Shown one piece after another: positions 1-9,900 of a stretch of DNA of 19,129 nt. Origin of the DNA: JBDRNO01 sp043811005 (GTDB lineage Bacteria; Bacteroidota; Bacteroidia; NORP154). Every line of letters begins with the position of its first letter. The first letter of the stretch is position 1. A model generated the notes under the pieces. It was not told the DNA's origin and ran no database searches. It saw nothing but the letters and a program-made list of their open reading frames with translations. The translations under genes were made by a program, and so were the position numbers. The stretch lies in NCBI GenBank assembly GCA_043811005.1, contig JBDRNO010000246.1, positions 1 through 19,129 of the forward strand, given 5' to 3'.

Positions 1-1
1 C

Positions 2-3000
2 GATAGCAGTTGCATACAAACAGGCAGTACAATAATCATCACGGAGCCCGTAATACTGGCAGTTTCCATTGCGGCAACCACGGATGTTAGCTGTAATGGC
101 GGCAGTAACGGTTCGGTTACGCTCTCCGTGAGCGGAGGCACAGTACCTTATAGTTACTTATGGGATGATCCTGATAGTCAGACTTCAATTTCTGCGACAG
201 GATTGACAGCGGGTATTTACTCAATAACCGTAACCGATTCCCTGGGATGTGTGGATACTGATTCAGCTACAATAACCCAACCGGATACCTTAATTACCAG
301 CATTGCCGGTACAAACATTGCCTGCAACGGAGGCAATAACGGATCAGCTAACCTGACAGTAAGTGGAGGCACCCTGCCTTATACTTATTTGTGGTCTAAC
401 AGCGCTACTTCCGAAGATATAATTAATCTAACCCCATTAACTTATACTGTTCTCGTTACAGACGCAAATGGCTGCACTGATAATGATACAATAATTATTA
501 CCCAACCAAATGCCTTATTCATAATCATTTCAGGTACTGACTTAACCTGCAATGGTGGAAATGACGGGGCAGTAGACTTGACGGTATCAGGAGGAACAAT
601 ACCTTATACTTATGTATGGTCAAATGGAGACTCAATACAGGACCCTTCCGGTATTCCGGCAGGATCGTATACAATCACAGTAACAGATGCCAATGGATGT
701 ATGGATATAGATGGCACAACTATATCTGAACCCCCACCTTTAGCTTTAACATTCACTACAAATAGCCCTGTCTGTAATGGATCTTGTGATGGAACAGCAA
801 CAGCAATAGCTACTTTAGGAAGTTTGCCATACAACTATATTTGGGACAACGGGCAAATAACCCCTACTGCTACCGGCTTATGTGCCGGGACTCATGGTAT
901 TACGGTAATAGATAATGATAATTGCTCAATTTCAGGAAATGCCATTCTTAATGACCCGGTTGAGTTAACCATAAACGTTAGTTCATCCGATGCAAGTTGC
1001 GGCAATGCAGATGGCAATGCCTCAGTTAGCATTTCTAGTGGCACACCTCCTTACTCTTATCAATGGTCAAGCGGTGATACTTTAAGCACGGCTGATAGCT
1101 TAGCTTCCGGTATTTATATTGTGACAGTTACGGATAACAATAGTTGCTCAAATTTTTCCGCTGTTACCATTAGCGATGCAGGCGGAGCGACTTTAAATAT
1201 TAATTCAGTCACACAGGTAACCTGTCACGGCAGCTCTGATGGAGCAATTGATATTAACGTTTCGGGCGGTACGGCTCCATATACATATGCATGGTCAAAC
1301 GGAAGCACCTCTGAAGACATTAATAATTTAGTCGCCGGCCCTTATGAGATCAATGTTACGGACGCCAATAACTGCCTCTCAGCAAATAGTATCATCATTA
1401 CAGAACCGGATTTCTTGATCTTGAACGTAACAACAACCGATGCCAATTGTGCCAGTTCTGATGGCGGTGCAACGGTTAATGTTAGCGGAGGTACGGGCGT
1501 TTATACGTACTCATGGTCAAGTGGCGGTACCGGTACTGCAGAAACAGGACTGACATCAGGTGTATATATTGTTACGGTCACAGATGCTAACGGATGTATC
1601 AAATCTGCTGCTGCTGCCATCAGTGACATAGGTGGAGCAACCGTAATCGTAGATTCGATCGTGGATGTGGGTTGTGGTGGTGCAGGGGGCTCGGTTTATA
1701 TTAGCGTAACGGGTGGTACAGCTCCCTATTCATATAACTGGTCAAACGCAGATACAACGGAAGACATGATCAACGATTCTGCCGGAATATATGATGTATT
1801 TGTTACAGATGCGGGTGGGTGTATTGCAACTGCCAGTGCTGCCATTTCTGAAATCCCTTTATCCGCACAGTCAATTTGTCTCGTTACAGTGGATAGCATA
1901 ACGGGAAGAAATTTAGTAGTATGGGATAAAGTATCAGGACAATCATTCAATATCTACAAAGAAAGTACTCAAAGCGGAGTATATTATTTGATCGGAAACG
2001 TACCTTTTGCCGATTTGAGTGAATTTGTGGATACATTATCAAACCCCTTACAAAGATCATGGAGGTATAAAATATCTGTATTGGATGCCTGCGGAAACGA
2101 GTCGGATCTAAGCCAGATGCATAAAACCATGCACCTGACCATAAATGAAGGCCTGGGAGGTACAATTAATTTGATATGGGATCATTATGAAGGTTTCACG
2201 TTTTTCACTTACTACATTTACAGGTATACAACCTCAACCGGCTGGGAGGCAATTGATTCCATACCAAATAATCTTACTTCCTACACCGACTTTGCACCTC
2301 CGATCGGAAATCTGTTTTACCAGGTTTTAGTAAAATCTCCCGGTGTTTGTACATCAACGGCCAAGGCAAAAGATTATAATTCCTCAAAGTCCAATACCAG
2401 TTCGATTTCAGGTGCTGTTGCACTATCTGTTACCACAACAACGACTGTGGCTACATTTGGCAATTGTGACGGATCCGCTACGGTCACCGCAAGCGGGGGC
2501 ACACCTCCCTACACATATCTATGGGATGATCCTAATAGCCAGACAACCCAGGCTGCCACAGGGCTTTGTGCAGGAAATTATAGTGTAACCGTATTCGATG
2601 CCAATGGAGATTCGATCGTTGCTTCGGTTACAGTTACTGAATCGCCTGCTACGCTGTCGGCTGTCACAACATCTACAAATGCCTCCCAGGGCAACTGTGA
2701 CGGTACCGCTACGGTCACTGCAAGTGGTGGAGTTCCTCCATACACCTACCTGTGGGATGACTCTCTCAGTCAAACAACAACCATTGCAGGCAGCTTATGT
2801 GCAGGAAACTATAATGTAACTGTATTCGATTCCATTGGAGATTCGATCGTAGCCTCAGTTACTGTGGGAGAATCGATTGCACCGATGTCAGCAACAACAA
2901 CTACCACAAATGCCTCCCAGGGTAATTGTGACGGAGATGCAACAGTCACGCCATGTGGCGGGGTGCCTCCATACACTTACCAGTGGGATGCAAGTGCCGG

Positions 3001-4312
3001 CAGCCAGGCAGATTCAACAGCTACCGGGCTTTGTGCAGGAAACTATGATGTAACCGTTTACGATACCAATGGAGATTCGATCGTAGCTTCAGTTATTGTG
3101 GGCGAGACAGGAGGCCCCCTGATGACGGCAATGACATACTCAGATGCCAGCTATGGTAATTGTGACGGGACTGCAAATGTTTCTGTTAGTGGAGGCTATC
3201 CTCCCTATACATTCCTGTGGGATGACACACTCGGTCAAACAACAGCTATGGCAGACAGCTTATGTCCGGGAACCTATACGGTCACGGCAACTGATAGCAG
3301 TGGAAGCACAACGGCTGATACTGTTATAATAAGTGAATTGCCTGAACCGATGTCAGTAACGACAACTACCACAAATGCCTCCCAGGGCAACTGTGACGGA
3401 GATGCAACAGTAACACCAAGTGGTGGGGTGCCTCCATACACTTACCAATGGGATGCAAGTGCAGGCAGCCAGGCAGATTCAACTGCTACAGGGCTTTGTG
3501 CAGGAAACTATGATGTAACCGTTTATGATACCAATGGAGATTCGATCGTTGCTTCGGTTACAGTGAGCGAGACAGTAGATCCGCTGACAACTACAATGAC
3601 TTCCTCAGATGCCAGCTATGATAATTGTGACGGAACAGCCACTGTTTCTGTTAGCGGAGGTTATACTCCATATACTTACCTGTGGAATGATCCGGGCAGC
3701 CAGACCTCTACAACTGCAACAGGTCTTTGCGAGGGAACATATATTGTCACAATAACTGATTCCATTGATAGTACAATTACTGCTACGGTTACAATAAGTG
3801 AACTGCCAAGCACATTAGCGGCAACTGCCATAGCCACGAGCACTGATCAAATTCCCTGCAACGGAACGGCAACAGCGGATGCTACAGGAGGCAATCCTCC
3901 ATATACTTATCAGTGGGATGATCCGGGCAGCCAGGCCTCTATTACTGCAACGGGTCTTTGCGGGGGACTATATACCGTCACCGTTACTGATAATAGCGGA
4001 AGCACAACAACCGCTTCTGCAACGGTAGATGTAATACCGGGAATATCAGATGTTGATAATGAGAATAGGATTGAAATATATCCTAATCCAAATAAAGGAA
4101 TATTTAATTTAGAAATATATTTGGAAGAAAATGAAGATATAACGATTGGGATATTTGATATGCGGGGACAGTTGATTTATTCTGATCAAACCGGAAATTT
4201 TTCTGGATTAATCGAAAAACAAATAGACCTTTCAGGATATAGCGGGAGTATCTATCATTTGCAAGTAATAACAAAAGAAGGTGTTATCAATAGAAAAGTA
4301 GTGATAGAATAA
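2..4312 (+). CDS. Giant SprB-repeat surface adhesin with T9SS type A sorting domain (5' end outside window)
   Basis: The reading frame is open from the first bases to the TAA at 4310-4312, so the gene starts upstream; the GTG at 128 lies inside a repeat and is not the start. Visible order: the tail of one SprB repeat, eight complete SprB repeats (50-1858), two FN3-like domains (about 1871-2410) with a KDYNSSKSNTSSIS linker, seven further SprB repeats (2411-4039), then a C-terminal domain with IYPNPNKGIF, a central FDMRGQLIY strand and a terminal NRKVVIE. This last domain is the T9SS type A signal: such proteins cross the outer membrane through SprA/PorV and are processed by PorU. SprB repeats are known from the Flavobacterium gliding adhesin SprB, but this protein is not orthologous by architecture, so a role in adhesion or gliding is inferred. 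It is a paralogue of the gene at 6903-13217, sharing the last four pre-FN3 repeats, the FN3 pair and the tail. Family assignment is sure; exact function is not. Confidence 0.95.
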   Translation, partial: DSSCIQTGSTIIITEPVILAVSIAATTDVSCNGGSNGSVTLSVSGGTVPYSYLWDDPDSQTSISATGLTAGIYSITVTDSLGCVDTDSATITQPDTLITSIAGTNIACNGGNNGSANLTVSGGTLPYTYLWSNSATSEDIINLTPLTYTVLVTDANGCTDNDTIIITQPNALFIIISGTDLTCNGGNDGAVDLTVSGGTIPYTYVWSNGDSIQDPSGIPAGSYTITVTDANGCMDIDGTTISEPPPLALTFTTNSPVCNGSCDGTATAIATLGSLPYNYIWDNGQITPTATGLCAGTHGITVIDNDNCSISGNAILNDPVELTINVSSSDASCGNADGNASVSISSGTPPYSYQWSSGDTLSTADSLASGIYIVTVTDNNSCSNFSAVTISDAGGATLNINSVTQVTCHGSSDGAIDINVSGGTAPYTYAWSNGSTSEDINNLVAGPYEINVTDANNCLSANSIIITEPDFLILNVTTTDANCASSDGGATVNVSGGTGVYTYSWSSGGTGTAETGLTSGVYIVTVTDANGCIKSAAAAISDIGGATVIVDSIVDVGCGGAGGSVYISVTGGTAPYSYNWSNADTTEDMINDSAGIYDVFVTDAGGCIATASAAISEIPLSAQSICLVTVDSITGRNLVVWDKVSGQSFNIYKESTQSGVYYLIGNVPFADLSEFVDTLSNPLQRSWRYKISVLDACGNESDLSQMHKTMHLTINEGLGGTINLIWDHYEGFTFFTYYIYRYTTSTGWEAIDSIPNNLTSYTDFAPPIGNLFYQVLVKSPGVCTSTAKAKDYNSSKSNTSSISGAVALSVTTTTTVATFGNCDGSATVTASGGTPPYTYLWDDPNSQTTQAATGLCAGNYSVTVFDANGDSIVASVTVTESPATLSAVTTSTNASQGNCDGTATVTASGGVPPYTYLWDDSLSQTTTIAGSLCAGNYNVTVFDSIGDSIVASVTVGESIAPMSATTTTTNASQGNCDGDATVTPCGGVPPYTYQWDASAGSQADSTATGLCAGNYDVTVYDTNGDSIVASVIVGETGGPLMTAMTYSDASYGNCDGTANVSVSGGYPPYTFLWDDTLGQTTAMADSLCPGTYTVTATDSSGSTTADTVIISELPEPMSVTTTTTNASQGNCDGDATVTPSGGVPPYTYQWDASAGSQADSTATGLCAGNYDVTVYDTNGDSIVASVTVSETVDPLTTTMTSSDASYDNCDGTATVSVSGGYTPYTYLWNDPGSQTSTTATGLCEGTYIVTITDSIDSTITATVTISELPSTLAATAIATSTDQIPCNGTATADATGGNPPYTYQWDDPGSQASITATGLCGGLYTVTVTDNSGSTTTASATVDVIPGISDVDNENRIEIYPNPNKGIFNLEIYLEENEDITIGIFDMRGQLIYSDQTGNFSGLIEKQIDLSGYSGSIYHLQVITKEGVINRKVVIE
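50..1858 (+). repeat. SprB repeat array A of gene 1 (8 tandem units)
   Basis: Eight in-frame units of about 75 codons. Each follows the plan: acidic or polar start, cysteine, glycines and DG/NG, SGGT-PY-Y-W, G-Y-VTVTD, NGC or a variant, and a closing TEP/TQP/DAG. Seven units carry only the outer cysteine pair (early Cys and the NGC Cys). Unit 4 (about 740-960) carries four cysteines, with SCDG and GLC added. The DNA copies are diverged from each other, so the array looks old compared with the duplicated blocks in array B. Confidence 0.93.
1871..2410 (+). other. FN3-like domain pair and linker within gene 1
   Basis: About 180 residues without SprB features. There are two halves, each with beta-strand alternation and FN3-like signatures such as FNIYKEST...YYLIGNV and YYIYRYTTSTGW...SYTDF. 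It ends in an S/N-rich linker (KDYNSSKSNTSSIS). The same module occurs in the paralogue at about 12156-12704 with high protein similarity but many silent differences in the DNA. The name FN3-like rests on visual pattern only. Confidence 0.7.
2411..4039 (+). repeat. SprB repeat array B of gene 1 (7 tandem units, inner-cysteine class)
   Basis: Seven units of 77-78 codons. They lack the early Cys and the NGC Cys found before the FN3 pair and instead carry NCDG (PCNG in the last) with GLC or SLC. Four units have NGDSI or IGDSI where NGC would be. Units 3-4 and 5-6 form a two-unit duplication. Unit 3 has an extra cysteine (TPCGG, TGT at 2953-2955) where its duplicate has TPSGG. Confidence 0.93.
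2881..3810 (+). repeat. 465-bp higher-order tandem duplication (two SprB units each)
   Basis: The block beginning ACCGATGTCA at 2881 recurs at 3346, an offset of 465 bp (155 codons, two SprB units). The first half of each block is nearly identical, for example the TTTNASQGNCDGDATVTP stretch and the shared ASAGSQADSTATGLCAGNYD segment. The second unit of each block is more diverged (ASYGNCDGTANVSVSGGYPPYTF versus a related sequence). The simplest origin is unequal recombination. Confidence 0.85.
4070..4309 (+). other. T9SS type A C-terminal sorting domain of gene 1
   Basis: About 80 residues with RIEIYPNPNKGIF, the FDMRGQLIY strand, SGYSGSIYHLQV and a terminal INRKVVIE. This is the classical por secretion tail pattern (TIGR04183-like), used for export by the type IX secretion system and usually removed by PorU. 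Confidence 0.92.
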
Positions 4313-4324
4313 TGCCTGTATTTT

Positions 4325-4366
4325 AAGCTTTCCAAAAGTTTGGAACTTTTGGAAAGTTTTCTTTAT
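4325..4366 (+). terminator. Rho-independent terminator after gene 1
   Basis: CTTTCCAAAAG (4328-4338) pairs perfectly with CTTTTGGAAAG (4346-4356) across a 7-base loop. The stem can extend by AAG pairing with TTT, and a T-rich tract (TTTTCTTT) follows. It begins 12 bases after the stop codon, as expected for a transcript end. Confidence 0.8.
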
Positions 4367-4386
4367 TTTGTTTATACACCTATCAT

Positions 4387-4490
4387 AAACCCTGTCAGGG
4401 TTTTCTGCTAATCACTCCCGCCAGAGATGGATTAATTCCGGATAGAAAAGACAATCCACCTCTGGCTGACAAACCCTGACAGGGTTTTTT
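4387..4490. repeat. ~100-bp inverted-repeat element (REP/MITE-like)
   Basis: The left arm AAACCCTGTCAGGGTTT (4387-4403) and right arm AAACCCTGACAGGGTTT (4471-4487) are exact reverse complements, and each is itself a near-perfect palindrome. Inside them GCCAGAGATGGATT (4420-4433) faces AATCCACCTCTGGC (4453-4466), a 14-bp stem with one mismatch. The right arm is followed by TTT and could also act as a terminator. No coding capacity is visible. It resembles dispersed palindromic intergenic repeats, but whether it is repeated in this genome cannot be seen here. Confidence 0.7.
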
Positions 4491-4525
4491 ATTAACAGAT
4501 TTAATAGGATTAAACTCAAAAAAAT

Positions 4526-4533
4526 TATTTTTG
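4526..4533 (+). promoter_or_regulatory. Possible Bacteroidota -7 promoter box for the ligase gene
   Basis: TATTTTTG matches the TAnnTTTG -7 consensus of Bacteroidota. It would place transcription start roughly 12 bases before the ATG at 4553. No convincing TTTG -33 box is visible at the expected distance, so support is weak. Confidence 0.35.
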
Positions 4534-4552
4534 CAAATAATAAAAGCTTTAA

Positions 4553-6724
4553 ATGTCTCCCCTTAAGCTCACCAAAAAAAGATCTTTTTCAGATAAATCT
4601 ATCTTCTATTCGTATATCCTGGGAGGTTTTATAATTATTCTGTCCTTTATCCATTCAGATCTGACCATTGACCCCGTTCTAATCCCCCGTTTTACAGCAC
4701 TTGCCGTTTTCTTGTCCGCAGTATTGCTCATCTTTTCCATTCAACAATTAAGGGGTATTGCCAATATTGACCTAAATATATTACGAAGAGGTATCTTCCC
4801 GGTATTTATATGCTATTTTATCTTTTCTGCCTGCTCTCTTTTTAATGCTATTAATGTAACGGAAGGGATTTTTGAAGTTCTGAAAATTTTCCTTTTTATT
4901 CTTTTTTTGTTTGTTGCAACACAAATGATTACCGGATATAAACCCGCAGGAAAAAACAATACACTCCGGGCACCCGGAGAAAACAATATTGATGGAGTTA
5001 TGATCATCATTAAATCAGTGATCGCAGTTGCGCTTATCATTTCAATTGTGGGGCTTTATCAATATTATGAACTATTACAAAGCGATCAGGATATTAGTGA
5101 GATTCTTATTGATGTCAGGTCCACATTAGCCAATAAGAACCTTTTATCATCTGCAATTTTTTTAACCCTGCCGTTTATAATATATGGAGTTATTAAATTA
5201 AAGAAAAACTGGAAACTATTTTCTCTTTTCACATTAAATCTGTCTCTTTTTAATATTGTTTTATTGCAAAGCAGGGCAGTGTGGGTGGCAACAGGGATTT
5301 CTGCGGGTGTCGCCTTATTACTTATATTGATCTTCTCAAAACAGTTGATGGTCATTAAATTATTTAAAGGTCACAGGCGTAAAAGCATTATTCAAGCCAT
5401 ATTATTGTTAGTTGTTGTAAATACCTGTTTAATAACTCTTTTTATAAATGCTGAAACAAAAAAATTATTAAGATCAAGATGGGAATCTATTATTGGTTCG
5501 GATAATTTAAATGTAGATGAATTTAATAAAAGAACCGAACCTGGAGCAATCGGTACACGTCTTATAATGTGGAAAAAAACCATTCAAATGATAAAAGAGA
5601 ATCCGTTGACTGGTGTTGGCGCTGGAAACTGGAAGATCAACTTACCACTCTATGGCATAGATGACCTCGGGCTTAGTGTAAAAACGGGGATACGGCACTA
5701 CCAGAGGCCTCACAACGATTTCCTTTGGATTTTGTCAGAAATCGGGATCATTGGATTTCTCTTTTACTTGTTGGCTTTTATGCTTGTTTTTAAATACATT
5801 TTTAAATTGCTAATATCTGCCCCTAATAAAGATGAAAGATGGCTTGCATTATTGATCTTTTTTGGAATTACCGGGTATTTGATCCTTTCTTTTTTCAGTT
5901 TTGCCAGGGAAAGAATAATGCACAATGTCATACTAATGATATCGATTGCAGTTATTGTTTCAATGTATCATAACAACTTCCCCTTAAAACAAAAATCATC
6001 TTCATCATTATCATTAATGTTTATAATACCCTTATTGATTTTATCGTTTGTTTCAATTCTAATAGGTTTTACAAGAGCAAACAGTGAATCTCATGCAAAG
6101 CAGGCGATTACGGCACATGCCGGTCAAAGATGGAATTACCTGATCCCGGAAATAAACAAGGCATATTCAAGATGGTATAATATGGACCCAATGGCTACAC
6201 CCCTTACCTGGTACCGTGGCGTGGCAAACTTTACTTTAAATCATCATGAGGCAGCATTTAATGATTTTCTAAGCGCCTATAAAATTCATCCGTATCACAT
6301 CCATAATTTGAACAACCTTGCAACCTGTTATGAATTAAAAGGTGAGCACGATCGTGCGATTGAATTTTACAAAAAAGCTTTGGCAATTTCGCCAAGGTTT
6401 GAAGAGTCCCTGATAAATTTAAGTGCCGTGTATTTTAATCAGGAAAAAATAGATGATGCTTACTTAACTATCAGTGCTTGTGATACAAATACGGTGAATC
6501 CGAAATTTAAGAAATACCTGGCAACAATCTTATCGGCAAAGATTGATGTTTTGCTATTGTCTGTTGAGCGCCATAATGTCAAGCAAGCATTGATTGATAT
6601 TTCAAATGATGAAGAATTGCTTCTGCAGATACATAAAAATGCGCTAAGTGAAACAACAGATATAAGCAGCTATTTGTTAAAAGAAGCTGTTAAAACATTA
6701 ACGATTTTAGAGAGAAGGGAATAA
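4553..6724 (+). CDS. O-antigen ligase/polymerase family membrane protein with C-terminal TPR region
   Basis: The protein has 723 residues. About 12-13 hydrophobic segments lie in residues 15-510. They enclose the Wzy_C/WaaL family marks: an SRAVW motif with R241, a large loop (about 300-390) with GTRLIMWKKTIQMIKENP and GVGAGNW (from G354), and RPHNDF with H387 followed by E396, matching the family HND...E pattern. Residues about 544-640 form TPR-like helices (for example NLATCYELKGEHDRAIEFYKKALAISP read in two parts), probably facing the periplasm. Family members join undecaprenyl-linked glycans to lipid A core, polymerise O-units, or transfer glycans to proteins (PglL/PilO type); the sequence does not decide which. 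It sits alone between two giant T9SS adhesins with 240 and 178 bp of flanking DNA, so it is probably its own transcription unit. The ATG at 4553 is the first in frame and precedes the first membrane segment. No other LPS genes are in the window. Confidence 0.88.
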   Translation: MSPLKLTKKRSFSDKSIFYSYILGGFIIILSFIHSDLTIDPVLIPRFTALAVFLSAVLLIFSIQQLRGIANIDLNILRRGIFPVFICYFIFSACSLFNAINVTEGIFEVLKIFLFILFLFVATQMITGYKPAGKNNTLRAPGENNIDGVMIIIKSVIAVALIISIVGLYQYYELLQSDQDISEILIDVRSTLANKNLLSSAIFLTLPFIIYGVIKLKKNWKLFSLFTLNLSLFNIVLLQSRAVWVATGISAGVALLLILIFSKQLMVIKLFKGHRRKSIIQAILLLVVVNTCLITLFINAETKKLLRSRWESIIGSDNLNVDEFNKRTEPGAIGTRLIMWKKTIQMIKENPLTGVGAGNWKINLPLYGIDDLGLSVKTGIRHYQRPHNDFLWILSEIGIIGFLFYLLAFMLVFKYIFKLLISAPNKDERWLALLIFFGITGYLILSFFSFARERIMHNVILMISIAVIVSMYHNNFPLKQKSSSSLSLMFIIPLLILSFVSILIGFTRANSESHAKQAITAHAGQRWNYLIPEINKAYSRWYNMDPMATPLTWYRGVANFTLNHHEAAFNDFLSAYKIHPYHIHNLNNLATCYELKGEHDRAIEFYKKALAISPRFEESLINLSAVYFNQEKIDDAYLTISACDTNTVNPKFKKYLATILSAKIDVLLLSVERHNVKQALIDISNDEELLLQIHKNALSETTDISSYLLKEAVKTLTILERRE

Positions 6725-6751
6725 TTTTTTTATGAATAATCCAGGTATTTT

Positions 6752-6781
6752 TTTGTATTTTCGCACTACGTCATATATTTT
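6752..6781 (+). promoter_or_regulatory. Possible promoter of the 2104-residue adhesin gene
   Basis: TTTG (6752-6755) is followed after 18 bases by TATATTTT (6774-6781), close to the Bacteroidota -33 TTTG / -7 TAnnTTTG arrangement but with the last G missing. It would leave a 5' leader of roughly 115 bases. No terminator hairpin is visible between the ligase stop and this site, so read-through from the ligase gene is possible. Confidence 0.3.
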
Positions 6782-6902
6782 ATTTAATTTTAAGCAACTA
6801 AATCGAAAGAAAATCGTCTATAATAATTATCAATGAAGAATTAACCATTATTAAAACAAATATCGAAATACAAGTAATTAAATCATAATAAATCTTGAAA
6901 TC

Positions 6903-9900
6903 ATGAAAAAAGTATCAGCCCTCTTATTATGTTATTTAACGTCTTTTTGCATTTCCAATGCACAATCATTAGTAGCAGTAAGCCCCACCAGCGCCAATAG
7001 CGGGCAATCACTGACTGTTTCGATAACCGGATCAGGCACCAACTTTACCCAGGGCAGCGGAACGTTTTCAGTGTGGCTCAACCAGACAGGATTTCCGAAT
7101 ATTTATGCCAGTTCTTTTACCGTTATCACTAATACCCTGATAGATGCTAACTTTAGCATTCCGGTCAATGCTTCCACCGGATGGAGGAATGTAAATGTAA
7201 ATGACGACTTGGATGGAACGGTCGCCATGACCAATGGTTTTTTTATTCAAGGTTCTGAGATCACAACAGTTGATCCCGACACCGCTCAACGCGGGCAATC
7301 GCTGTCAGTTTCCATAACCGGTTTAAACACCAATTTTCTCCAGGGGAGCGGAACATTTTCAGTATGGCTCGACCTTTCCGGCATAGATATTTATGCATCT
7401 TCATTTAATGTGATCTCCAATACTTCATTAGATGCCAATTTTAGCCTCCCGACCAATGCCGCAACCGGATTCTGGGATGTTAAGGTTTCTGATGACTGGG
7501 ATGGCACTATCACAAAATTAAATGGATTTTATATTCAACCACCGCAAATCGTTTCCGTTGATCCCAATGTAAGTGCACGTAATGTATCTTCTCTTTCAGT
7601 AGCGATTACCGGACAATACACAAAATTCACACAAGGCAGCGGAACTTTTAACGTATGGTTACTGAATTCCACATCCATTTATGCCTCCTCTTTTAATCCT
7701 GTCAATGACACTTTGATAAATGCCAATTTTACCATTCCGGCTGCTGCTACGCTTGGGTATTGGGATGTAAAAGTATCTGATGATTATGATGGCACTGTCA
7801 CATTAAGCAACGGATTTCTTATTGAATGTGTAACATTAACTACAACCGCCAGTGATGCATCATGTTATTCGTCTTGTGACGGAAGTGCCACAGTAAGTGT
7901 TACAGGAGGCACTTCTCCTTACACATATTTATGGAACACAAGCCCTGTACAAACATCATCTACTGCTACCGGCTTATGTGCCGGAACATATATAGTTACG
8001 GTTACTGATGCAACATTTTGCAGTAATGTTGATACTGCAGAGGTTAATGAACCAGAGGATATCACTGTTTCAGTATCAACCGTTGATGCAACATGCAACA
8101 ATGGCTGTGATGGTACAGCTACGGCTACAGTTATTGGAGGCATTGCTCCATACACTTATTTATGGTCAACCGGAGGAACCGCCAACACAGAAACAAGTCT
8201 ATGTGCAGGCACTCATACCCTCACTGTTACCGATGCCAATGGATGTACTGATAATAGCAACTATATTATTGATGAACCCTCTGCAATTTCAGCTTCTTTT
8301 ACTGTTACAGATGCTTCCTGTAATGGAGCATACGATGGTGAAGCCACTGTACATGCAACCGGAGGCACTCCACCATACACTTATGATGGACTGGCAGACT
8401 CCACTTTTGCCGGCTTGTGTGCAGCTTCCTATAGTGTTCAGATTACAGATGCCAATGGGTGTTCTGCTCTTCTTTCTTATACGGTGAACGAACCCTCTGC
8501 TTTAGTAACCAGCTATACTGAATCAGAGGTAAGTTGTTATGGGGGTAATGACGGATATATTGACCTTTCTGTTACAGGAGGAATACCACCTTATACTTAT
8601 CTGTGGGATGATCCCTCATCACAAACGACAACAAGTGCCACCGGCTTATCTGCTGGAACATATAATGTTATTGTTGCTGACGGGAATAATTGCACCGCTT
8701 CTGATGCAGTTATTATCACTGACCCTACAGTGCTTTCTGCCTCAACGTCAAGTATTGATGCTACTTGCGGAGGTTCAGATGGAGAGGCAACAGCACAGGC
8801 TGCCGGGGGAACAGGTTCTTATGCATATTTATGGGATGACCCTGCTTCGCAAACTACGGCTACTGCTACCGGCTTATCTGCCGGCACATATACTGTTATT
8901 GTTGCTGATGATAATGGCTGTATAGATTCAGCCATTGCAACAATCAATGATGCAGGCGGACCGGTTGCTTCAACATCAAGCACTGACGTCCATTGCGGAA
9001 ATGCTGATGGAACTGCTACAGCTACTGTTACGGGTGGCACACAACCTTACACTTGGCAATGGGATGATCCTTCATCGCAAACGACTATGACTGCAACTGG
9101 CTTATTTGCAGGAACATATAATATTATTGTTACTGATGCTTTTGGTTGTCAGGCAGCAGGATCAGCAACGGTTAACGATGCAGGTTCACCCACCGCTGCT
9201 ATAACCGATAGTTCAAATATTGCCTGTTACGGAGGGAGTGATGGTTCGGCTACAGTCACTGTTTCAGGTGGTACTCCTCCTTATACTTATTTATGGGATG
9301 ATATTGGCTCGCAAACTACTGCTACTGCCACAGGTTTGGGTGCCGGTACCTATACAGTAACGGTATCAGATGCGAACGGATGCACCGATTCTTATTTAGT
9401 TATTATTACTGAACCTCCAACACTTTCTGCCACAACTTCAAGTGTTGATGCTACTTGCGGAGGTTCAGATGGAGAGGCAACAGCACAAGCTGCCGGGGGA
9501 ACAGGTTCTTATGCATATTTATGGGATGACCCCGTCTCGCAAACTACCCCAACAGCCACTGGATTGCCTGCGGGAACGTATAATATTACCGTTACCGATT
9601 TAAATGGATGCACAACTACAGCAAATGCTATTATCAATGATGCAGGCGGTCCGGTTGCTTCAACATCAAGCGCTGACGCCCATTGCGGAAATGCCGATGG
9701 ATCTGCTACTGTTAGCACTACCGGAGGAACGCTTCCCTACACATGGCAATGGGATGACCCCTCTTCTCAAACCACGGCTACTGCTACCGGTCTATTAGCA
9801 GGAACCTATAATGTTATTGTTACTGATAATTTAGGATGTTCGGCAGCAGGATCAGCAACAGTTAACGATGCAGGTTCACCCACCGCTGCTATAACCGATA

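Noticed and set aside
128..4312. GTG at 128 as the start of gene 1
   Set aside because: The frame is open to the window edge and already encodes part of an SprB repeat before 128, so the gene starts upstream.
4387..4490. A complete insertion sequence at the inverted repeats
   Set aside because: The element is about 100 bp with no transposase ORF and no visible target-site duplication.
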